Source: Treponema sp.
Lineage (GTDB): Bacteria; Spirochaetota; Spirochaetia; Treponematales; Breznakiellaceae
NCBI GenBank assembly: GCA_031258265.1
Contig: JAIRNB010000018.1
Coordinates: 1-5,019, forward strand
Length of the DNA: 5,019 bases
Direction: 5' to 3'
Both the position numbers and the translations under genes were made by a program. The notes below the pieces were generated by a model. The model was given only the letters and a program-made list of their open reading frames with translations, had not been told where the DNA came from and did no database searches. Numbering within the stretch: the first letter of the stretch is position 1; each line of letters starts with the position of its first letter. Positions 1 through 5,019 of this stretch are shown one piece after another.

Positions 1-1473
1 GTCCTGGCGGCCTATTCGGGGGGCGCCAGCCAGAGGGGAACGGCGGGACTGCATCCCATGCGCTTTGTGGTCCCCGGTGTAGCGGCCCCGGATTATGCCG
101 GGGGGATCAAGGCGGTGAACGATAAGATCAAGGCCGACGGCCTTGACATCGAGGTTTCCATAATTTATATCCCCTGGGATGTTTACGATCAGCGCCTTAA
201 CCTGATGATGTCCACCGGGGAACCCTTTGAGCTGCTCCATGTCATGCAGGATGTAAAAAATATCAGTAATTTGGTGAGCCGGAACGGTATTGCGCCCATT
301 GATGAGTACCTGTCCAAGTACCCCAATCTTAACGCCCGTTTCAGCGCCGATGACTGGAAGGCGGGCCGCTTCGGCGGTAAAGTCTACGGAGTACCCGCCA
401 CCTGGAGGAGCTTTGATAACTATCTGGGCGCGGTAACGGTGCTGTTGAATCCCCTGCGGAAGGTGGCCTCCGAATTTCCCGTGAATGGGAACATCGATCA
501 GTTCATTGATGTTTCAAAGAAGATGCAGGCCCAGATCCTCGCGGACAAGGGTAAAACCGCCTACCATTGGATGCACCAGATCTCCTGGCCGCCGAACTGG
601 CTGCACCGGACCTATCCCAGTTTCCCCTTCTATGTGGAAATGGGGGGCAGTCTTATTCTGGCTCGCCAGAACGGTACTATCGATTCCTATTTTGAAAGTC
701 AGGAATTTAAGTGGGACTGCGAGAATTACCGCAAACTCTACCAGGCGGGCCTTATCTACCCGGACATCCTCAACACCCAGAGTACCCACTGGAACGATGA
801 ATTCGCCCTTTTGGCTGTGATGCTCCCCTCGGAGGCCAGCAACACGCTGGGCGCCTCGGTAGCCCTAAAGAAAAACCTGCCCGACGAGCAGGTAACCACC
901 TACTTCCTAAACCCGGAAAAGCCCAACGTTACCTTTTATACCCAAAACCTTAACGCCGTCTCCGCCACTTCGGAAAATCCCGAATCGGGTCTAAAGTTCC
1001 TCAACTGGCTTTACGGCAGCAAGCAGAACCACGACCTTTTCCACTACGGCATCGAAGGGGTCCACTACACCGCCTCTGCCCCCAATAAGATCGACCCCAA
1101 GGTGGATTCTACCGGGGCCGAACTTTACCGGGCGGATACCTGGATGACCGGTTACCTTCCCTGGATGCGTTATGACGAAGCCGCCTCGGAGGATCAGATC
1201 GCCTGGGCAAGCTTTAAGTCTTCCAATAAGGTGTATACCCCCATCGCCGGTTTCATTTTCGATTCCACCCCAGTGGCAAGCCAGCTTGCTGCCCTGCAGA
1301 CCGAGATAATCGCCTCTTTCTACCCCATGCGTTACGGCCTGGTGGACTATGCCTCCAGCTATCCGGCGGCCCTGGCCCGGTTAAAGGCGGCGGGCCTGGA
1401 TCAGTATATGGCGGAATACCGGCGGCAGTTTGCCGAGTATCTTAAAACCAACCCCGAGGTTGTGCAGCGTTAA
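1..1473 (+). CDS. Extracellular sugar-binding protein of an ABC importer (family 1 SBP with C-terminal DUF3502-like domain), 5' partial
   Basis: This is the substrate-capturing subunit of a carbohydrate ABC importer, expected to sit outside the cytoplasmic membrane. The frame is open to the left edge (no stop in 1-57), so the gene is 5' truncated. The ATG at 58 is probably internal, because it would give a protein with no export signal. Residues encoded by 1-57 look like the end of a lipoprotein signal peptide (VLAAYSGGAS), but Tyr stands where the lipobox Cys belongs. Numbering from Met at 58, visible family signatures are the WDVYDQRLNLMMSTGEPFE segment (40-58), GGKVYGVPAT (106-115), a Trp-rich stretch with W171, W177 and W181 that could line a sugar cleft, and the region around 185-215 typical of this subfamily. 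Residues from about 335 to the end match the DUF3502 pattern (GFIFDSTPVAS at 398-408, then LKAAGLDQYMAEY). The family is usually about 500 residues or slightly more, so only the leader is missing. No permease lies downstream; the permeases may be upstream. The family call is firm; the substrate is unknown. Confidence 0.88.
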   Translation, partial: VLAAYSGGASQRGTAGLHPMRFVVPGVAAPDYAGGIKAVNDKIKADGLDIEVSIIYIPWDVYDQRLNLMMSTGEPFELLHVMQDVKNISNLVSRNGIAPIDEYLSKYPNLNARFSADDWKAGRFGGKVYGVPATWRSFDNYLGAVTVLLNPLRKVASEFPVNGNIDQFIDVSKKMQAQILADKGKTAYHWMHQISWPPNWLHRTYPSFPFYVEMGGSLILARQNGTIDSYFESQEFKWDCENYRKLYQAGLIYPDILNTQSTHWNDEFALLAVMLPSEASNTLGASVALKKNLPDEQVTTYFLNPEKPNVTFYTQNLNAVSATSENPESGLKFLNWLYGSKQNHDLFHYGIEGVHYTASAPNKIDPKVDSTGAELYRADTWMTGYLPWMRYDEAASEDQIAWASFKSSNKVYTPIAGFIFDSTPVASQLAALQTEIIASFYPMRYGLVDYASSYPAALARLKAAGLDQYMAEYRRQFAEYLKTNPEVVQR

Positions 1474-1490
1474 CAGCCTATGGCAAGAGT

Positions 1491-1523
1491 CCCCGGCTTC
1501 GGCCCGGGGCCCGGTTGTTTTTT
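1491..1523 (+). terminator. Probable intrinsic terminator or attenuator after the binding-protein gene
   Basis: Seventeen bases after the stop codon, CCCCGG (1491-1496) pairs with CCGGGG (1504-1509). The loop can fold as a C(UUCG)G tetraloop with one bulged C. A T-rich tract follows at 1515-1523 (TTGTTTTTT). The five bases between stem and T-tract make it less than ideal, so read-through is likely. That would give more transcript for the binding protein than for the enzymes downstream, a common pattern in ABC sugar operons. Confidence 0.6.
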
Positions 1524-1554
1524 GGGCCTTTTCAGATTTTGGGCCGTTTCAGAA
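1521..1554. repeat. Two adjacent 17-base direct repeats in the gap between binding protein and hydrolase genes
   Basis: TTTGGGCCTTTTCAGAT (1521-1537) is followed without a gap by TTTGGGCCGTTTCAGAA (1538-1554); 15 of 17 positions agree. The first copy begins in the T-tract of the terminator. The repeats sit 38 bases before the hydrolase start. They could be a tandem binding site for a regulator or simply a small slippage duplication; nothing in the sequence decides between these. I saw no convincing -35/-10 promoter pair around them. Confidence 0.6.
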
Positions 1555-1591
1555 TTGCAAATTTTGAATCCGGCCCTTTGGCAGGTTTATC

Positions 1592-2986
1592 ATGGGTATA
1601 AAATTAGAATCCGCCGCGGCGGAAGAGGCGGGGCTGAACAGGGCCGTTTTGGATGATCTGTTTCGGGCCCTGGAGCGGAGTCCCGCGGAACTCAGGGGCC
1701 TGGTGCTGCTACGCCACGGGAAGGTCCTGGTAAGGCGCTTTTGGGAACCTTACCGGGAGGATGATCCGGTATGGGTGTATTCTCTAAGCAAGAGTTTCTG
1801 TTCCACCGCCGTAGGTTTTGCCGTCCAGGAGGGGCTTTTAAGCTTGAACGAGAAGCTCCTCTCCTTTTTCCCCGAATACGAAACGATAGCAAGCGATGAA
1901 AATTGCCGCGCCATGACGGTGCAGGATCTCCTGACCATGCGGACGGGCCATGAAACGGACACCACCCCCGCCATAATCGCTTCCCCAAACTGGGCGGAAG
2001 CTTTTTTCCGCCTCCCGGTAAAGTACAAACCGGGAACCCATTTTGTTTACAATTCCGGGGCCACCTACATGCTTTCCGCGCTGACGCAGAAACGCTGCGG
2101 CCTTCCTATCGTGGAGTACCTTAAACCCCGGCTCTTTGATCCCCTGGGATTCAGGGCGGTCTTTTGGGATAGTTCTCCCCAGGGGATCAACACCGGGGGC
2201 TGGGGTTTCATGGTGACGCTGGAGGACATAGCGAAATTCGGCCTCCTCTACCTTAACCGGGGAACCTGGCAGGGCAGGAGAATCATCGGCGACGCCTGGG
2301 TTGACGAGGCCGCGCTCCCCCATGCGGATAATTCCATCACCGGGGGTAGCGCCGACTGGAGTCGGGGCTACGGCTACCAGTTCTGGCGTTCCCGCTATGG
2401 TTTCCGGGGGGACGGGGCCTTTGGTCAATACTGCCTGGTCCTGCCGGAATTTGACGCCGTGCTGGCCCTTTCTTCGGAGACGGCGGACATGCAGGGCCTC
2501 TTGGACATAATCTGGACTTACCTTCCCCCCGCCTTCGCCGTTTCCGGCGGAGAAACAGAAGGGCGTCTGGAAAACCGGGAATTCCGGCTTTCCGCAAACG
2601 GCGGGGGCTTTAATTCCGCGTCCCTCAATTTTCACCCCGACCGTCTAATCCTGTCCCTGGGCAGGGGCGGGGAAAAATTAACACTGGCGGCCGGCCGCTA
2701 TGGCTGGCTGGAAACTGAGACCCGCTTCCCCCTAGAGGGCTACAGTTTTATTCCGGTCTTTTCCTCCCCCGGCGGGGAAAAGAAAATTTCCGCCGCCTTC
2801 TTCTGGCGGGACGCCGAAACCCTGGAAATACGCATCGTGTACCGGACCAGTCCCCACCGGGAGCTTCTTACCCTCAAGTTCCGGCAAAATGCCGGGGGGT
2901 ATTCGATTTCTATTTCATGCAGCCCCAATACCGCCGCTCAGGCGATGGGGCGGCCGGCCCTTGAATTCGAGGGTCTCCTTATATAG
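1592..2986 (+). CDS. Serine hydrolase of the beta-lactamase/class C (COG1680-like) family, predicted cytoplasmic
   Basis: This is a penicillin-binding-protein-fold hydrolase that would use an active-site serine as nucleophile, as in class C beta-lactamases, EstB-type esterases and D-amino-acid peptidases. The S-x-x-K motif is S64-L-S-K67 (context VYSLSKSF), and the second motif Y-x-S/N is Y153-N-S155 (context PGTHFVYNSGATYML). QDLLTMRTGH (111-120), PRLFDPLG (179-186) and a GGWGF turn (202-206) are further family hallmarks. The third (KTG-like) motif is probably in RGDGAFGQY (272-280), without a classical K-T-G. The catalytic domain covers about residues 10-310. Residues about 311-464 form a separate, probably beta-rich tail that I could not assign. 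There is no signal peptide, so it should act on a cytoplasmic substrate. The ATG start is backed by an upstream in-frame TGA at 1565-1567 and a weak GCAGG at 1581-1585. The context suggests an esterase or related hydrolase on an imported sugar derivative; this is inference. Antibiotic hydrolysis is unlikely. Confidence 0.9.
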   Translation: MGIKLESAAAEEAGLNRAVLDDLFRALERSPAELRGLVLLRHGKVLVRRFWEPYREDDPVWVYSLSKSFCSTAVGFAVQEGLLSLNEKLLSFFPEYETIASDENCRAMTVQDLLTMRTGHETDTTPAIIASPNWAEAFFRLPVKYKPGTHFVYNSGATYMLSALTQKRCGLPIVEYLKPRLFDPLGFRAVFWDSSPQGINTGGWGFMVTLEDIAKFGLLYLNRGTWQGRRIIGDAWVDEAALPHADNSITGGSADWSRGYGYQFWRSRYGFRGDGAFGQYCLVLPEFDAVLALSSETADMQGLLDIIWTYLPPAFAVSGGETEGRLENREFRLSANGGGFNSASLNFHPDRLILSLGRGGEKLTLAAGRYGWLETETRFPLEGYSFIPVFSSPGGEKKISAAFFWRDAETLEIRIVYRTSPHRELLTLKFRQNAGGYSISISCSPNTAAQAMGRPALEFEGLLI

Positions 2987-3000
2987 GGGGTATAAGGGAG
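2975..3000 (+). other. Imperfect hairpin spanning the stop codon of the hydrolase gene
   Basis: CTCCTTATA (2975-2983) can pair with TATAAGGGAG (2991-3000) with one bulged G. The loop of about seven bases contains the TAG stop codon (2984-2986). No T-tract follows, so it does not look like an intrinsic terminator. It might stabilise mRNA or affect coupling to the next gene, or it may be chance. Confidence 0.35.
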
Positions 3001-3013
3001 CCCCGCGCCGAAA

Positions 3014-3031
3014 TTTCCGGTATTTCTGGTA
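3014..3031. repeat. Two tandem 9-base repeats in the oxidoreductase leader
   Basis: TTTCCGGTA (3014-3022) and TTTCTGGTA (3023-3031) are directly adjacent and differ at one position. They lie just before the ribosome binding site of the oxidoreductase gene. With so short a unit, chance or slippage is a sufficient explanation. Confidence 0.4.
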
Positions 3032-3038
3032 TTTTATT

Positions 3039-3043
3039 GGAGG
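3039..3043 (+). promoter_or_regulatory. Ribosome binding site that fixes the GTG start of the oxidoreductase
   Basis: A strong GGAGG lies six bases before GTG at 3050. The first in-frame ATG is downstream of the NAD-binding glycine motif, so GTG is the only start that keeps the Rossmann fold intact. Confidence 0.85.
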
Positions 3044-3049
3044 ATTTCT

Positions 3050-4126
3050 GTGGATAATACGGATAAAACAAAAAAAATAAAAATAGCCGTTATCGGCTGC
3101 GGGAACATTGCCAACAATGCCCATCTCCCCGCCCTGTCCGCCATGCCGGATGTGGAGATTCTGTACGCCGTGGATCTTATTGAGGAACGGGCCAGGGCGG
3201 CAAAGGAACGCTACGGCCTTGGCCGCTGGCAGACGGATTACCGCGCCGCCCTGGATGACGGAGATGTCAATGCGGTCTTCGTTCTTACCCCCAACTATTC
3301 CCACTACACTATTACCATGGACGCCCTAAAGGCGGGAAAGCATGTATTCTGCGAAAAGCCCATCACCAATAATTATGCCCTCTCCAGGGAAATGGCCGCT
3401 GAGGCGGAGAAGCGGAATCTGATCCTCAATATCGGGGTCTGCAACCGTTACCATAAATCGGTGGAGCTTATCAAGGATTTTGTGGAACAGGGCAGGCTGG
3501 GGGAACTGTACCACATTTACTGTTCTTTCCGCAGTTTCAGGAGCATCCCCGGTCTGGGAGGCGCCTTCACATCCAAAGAAAAATCCGGCGGCGGGGTTCT
3601 TATCGACTGGGGGATTCACTTCCTGGACCTTATCCTCTACATCACGGGGGTGAAGGTCCGTACCGTTTCCGCCAATACTTACAACAAGCTGGGCCGTGAT
3701 ATTTCCGCCTATGTCTACAAAGATATGTGGGCCGGACCTCCGGTTCCCGGCGGGGTCTGCGATGTGGACGATATGGTCAGCGGTTTTGTCAGGACCAGCG
3801 GGGCAAGCATCAGTTTTAACGGCGCCTGGGCCCAAAACATCGATCAGAACGAAATGTTTGTCGATTTTATGGGGGACAAGGGGGGTATCCGGCTTATGTA
3901 CGGCAAAGGCTTCACGTTCTATACCGCCCAGGACGGGGTACTCCAGTCCGTCACCCCCGACTATCATATTCCCAATATGTACCAGCGGGAGGACCTCCGC
4001 TTTATCGAGGCCCTGCGGCAGGGCCTTAAAACCCGCAGTCATATCAGCGCCGTGCTGGAAAGCGCCCGGCTTCTGGATGCCATTTACGAATCCGCGGAAA
4101 AAGAAGCGGAGATCAGGCTAAACTAG
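3050..4126 (+). CDS. Gfo/Idh/MocA-family NAD(P)-dependent oxidoreductase
   Basis: This is a cytoplasmic dehydrogenase of the glucose-fructose oxidoreductase/inositol dehydrogenase/MocA family, which oxidises or reduces a hydroxyl or keto group on sugars, cyclitols or related compounds. At 358 residues it has the usual family length. The N-terminal Rossmann fold begins with KIAVIGCGNIA, with the GxGxxA motif at 16-21. D42, at the end of the second strand (YAVD), hints at NAD rather than NADP preference. The family E-K-P motif is E102-K103-P104 (context HVFCEKPIT), and the C-terminal domain has D186-W-G-I-H190 with D193. K103, D186 and H190 are the likely catalytic set, all present. The GTG start has a strong GGAGG six bases upstream. 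The gene follows the hydrolase by 63 bases and precedes the epimerase by 19 bases, so it is very likely co-transcribed with the latter. The family call is secure; the substrate (inositol, glycoside or keto-sugar) is not identifiable. Confidence 0.95.
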   Translation: MDNTDKTKKIKIAVIGCGNIANNAHLPALSAMPDVEILYAVDLIEERARAAKERYGLGRWQTDYRAALDDGDVNAVFVLTPNYSHYTITMDALKAGKHVFCEKPITNNYALSREMAAEAEKRNLILNIGVCNRYHKSVELIKDFVEQGRLGELYHIYCSFRSFRSIPGLGGAFTSKEKSGGGVLIDWGIHFLDLILYITGVKVRTVSANTYNKLGRDISAYVYKDMWAGPPVPGGVCDVDDMVSGFVRTSGASISFNGAWAQNIDQNEMFVDFMGDKGGIRLMYGKGFTFYTAQDGVLQSVTPDYHIPNMYQREDLRFIEALRQGLKTRSHISAVLESARLLDAIYESAEKEAEIRLN

Positions 4127-4130
4127 AGCC

Positions 4131-4136
4131 AGGGAG
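4131..4136 (+). promoter_or_regulatory. Ribosome binding site of the epimerase gene
   Basis: AGGGAG lies nine bases before the ATG at 4146, within the 19-base gap after the oxidoreductase stop. It shows that the two genes are translated separately from what is probably one transcript. Confidence 0.75.
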
Positions 4137-4145
4137 AAATTAGAT

Positions 4146-5009
4146 ATGAAAATTGGAGTTATTACCGATTGTTTTTGCCTTCCCCTTCGGGAGTCGATAC
4201 GGAAGGCGGCGGAACTTGGTTTTTCAGGGTTACAGATCTACGCCACCGCGGGGGAATTTAACCCATCCCTCCTGGAACGGAAAGACGAACTGGCCTCCTA
4301 TCTTAAACTTATTAAGGAAAAGGGGCTTTCGATAAGCGCCCTCTGCGGCGATATGGGGGGCCACGGTTTTGAAATCCGGGAGGATAACGGGGAGCGGATA
4401 GAAAAAACCAAGCGGATTATCGATCTTGCGGCGGCCTGCGCCGTTCCGGTAATTACCACCCATATCGGGGTTATCCCGGAGGACAGCGCCTCGCCAAAAT
4501 TTTCCGCCCTGCTGGAGGCTCTGGATACCCTGGGCGGTTACGGGCGGACGCGGGGAGTTACCCTGGCCATTGAGACGGGCCCGGAAAAGCCGGAGACTCT
4601 TAAAAAATTTATCGATCAGACCCACGGCGGGGTAGGGGTCAACCTGGACCCGGCAAATTTTGTCATGGTTACCGGCGTTGATCCCGCCGCGGCGGTGGAG
4701 ATTCTGGGCGCGCATATCGTCCATACCCATGTAAAAGACGGGATCATGAAGAAACAAGCCGATCCGGCCTTTGTTTATAACATTTTCGCCGAGGGGGGCA
4801 TCGAAGACTTCAGGATGTCCGATTACTTTATCGAAACCCCCGTGGGAGGGGGGGCGGTGGACTTTGATTCGTACCTGGGGGCCCTTAAAAAGACCGGCTA
4901 TGACGGCTACTTTACCATTGAGCGGGAAGCCGGGGAGGACAGGGAAGAGGATATAGCCGGGGCCCTCCGTTTTATTACAGACAAACTGGGCAAGGCCGGC
5001 TACGTGTAG
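4146..5009 (+). CDS. Sugar phosphate isomerase/epimerase, AP endonuclease family 2 (xylose isomerase-like TIM barrel)
   Basis: This is a cytoplasmic, probably divalent-metal-dependent TIM-barrel enzyme of the family containing tagatose 3-epimerase, IolE/IolH and hexulose isomerases. Members shift or epimerise keto-sugars, or dehydrate or cleave them. The 287 residues are full family length and start directly with the first strand (MKIGVITDCF). AELGFSGLQIY (22-32) is the usual first helix-strand unit. Likely metal ligands are E143 (AIET), D168 (NLDPAN), H195 (VHTHVKD) and E259 (FTIERE), all present. H67 in the common 'ISALCGD' region is absent as a His, being Cys67 here. The segment TPVGGGAVDFDSYLGALKK (231-249) followed by GYDGYFTIERE is the typical C-terminal signature. 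The ATG has AGGGAG nine bases upstream. The close oxidoreductase neighbour implies that it works on the oxidised product or supplies its substrate. The reaction cannot be named from sequence. An endonuclease role is unlikely given the context. Confidence 0.93.
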   Translation: MKIGVITDCFCLPLRESIRKAAELGFSGLQIYATAGEFNPSLLERKDELASYLKLIKEKGLSISALCGDMGGHGFEIREDNGERIEKTKRIIDLAAACAVPVITTHIGVIPEDSASPKFSALLEALDTLGGYGRTRGVTLAIETGPEKPETLKKFIDQTHGGVGVNLDPANFVMVTGVDPAAAVEILGAHIVHTHVKDGIMKKQADPAFVYNIFAEGGIEDFRMSDYFIETPVGGGAVDFDSYLGALKKTGYDGYFTIEREAGEDREEDIAGALRFITDKLGKAGYV

Positions 5010-5019
5010 GCCCGGCGGC

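Noticed and set aside
58..60. ATG as the true start of the binding-protein gene
   Set aside because: The frame is open upstream with a signal-peptide-like end, no ribosome binding site is well placed, and starting here would leave an ABC binding protein without an export signal.
1838..2635. Long (265-residue) open frame on the - strand
   Set aside because: It lies fully inside the serine hydrolase gene, whose motifs are unmistakable. The antisense translation shows no recognisable domain and fits the shadow pattern of GC-rich codon use.
1592..2986. Reading the serine hydrolase as an antibiotic-resistance beta-lactamase
   Set aside because: There is no signal peptide, no classical KTG motif, an extra C-terminal region and a sugar-catabolism neighbourhood, all of which point to the broader esterase/peptidase family.
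2961..2996. Possible promoter for the oxidoreductase (TTGAAT, TATATA, TATAAG)
   Set aside because: Spacing is wrong: 13 bases to TATATA and 24 to TATAAG, against the usual 16-18. The elements also overlap the end of the hydrolase gene.
3326..4042. 238-residue open frame on the - strand
   Set aside because: It is antisense to the oxidoreductase, has no recognisable motif and no convincing start context.
4995..5016. Possible terminator hairpin (GCCGG with CCGGC) around the epimerase stop codon
   Set aside because: The stem is only five pairs, the loop is long, and the window ends before any T-tract can be seen.

Overview
The window holds four genes on the + strand, packed tightly and read the same way. 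They look like one end of a carbohydrate uptake and catabolism locus. In order they are the solute-binding protein of a sugar ABC importer (positions 1-1473, cut by the left window edge), a beta-lactamase-fold serine hydrolase without a signal peptide (1592-2986), a Gfo/Idh/MocA-family NAD(P)-dependent oxidoreductase (3050-4126) and a xylose-isomerase-like TIM-barrel sugar isomerase/epimerase (4146-5009). No RNA gene, CRISPR array, transposase or phage gene was seen. The long antisense and out-of-frame ORFs are shadows of these genes.

The organism cannot be fixed from the sequence. The DNA is moderately GC-rich with strong G/C third-position codons, G-run-rich coding sequence and good GGAGG-type ribosome binding sites. 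A DUF3502-type sugar-binding lipoprotein next to a Gfo/Idh/MocA plus TIM-barrel pair is common in Paenibacillus-like Firmicutes and in host-associated Treponema and related Spirochaetes. I lean towards a gut spirochaete (Treponema-like) or a Firmicute, with low confidence.

Layout: after the binding-protein gene, a 118-base gap contains a GC-rich hairpin with a UUCG loop followed by a T-run (a likely intrinsic terminator or attenuator) and a perfectly adjacent pair of 17-base repeats. The hydrolase, oxidoreductase and epimerase genes follow with gaps of 63 and 19 bases. The oxidoreductase and epimerase are almost certainly co-transcribed, and the hydrolase probably belongs with them.

Inferred working: the binding protein captures a sugar or oligosaccharide outside the membrane for permeases that are not in this window. 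The cytoplasmic hydrolase may remove an ester or similar group. The oxidoreductase and the metal-dependent TIM-barrel enzyme then carry out an oxidation and an isomerisation, epimerisation or elimination on the sugar. The substrate is not determinable from the sequence. The two most notable points are a tyrosine where the lipobox cysteine of the binding protein is expected, and the oxidoreductase/TIM-barrel pair, which resembles the architecture of keto-glycoside and inositol pathways.
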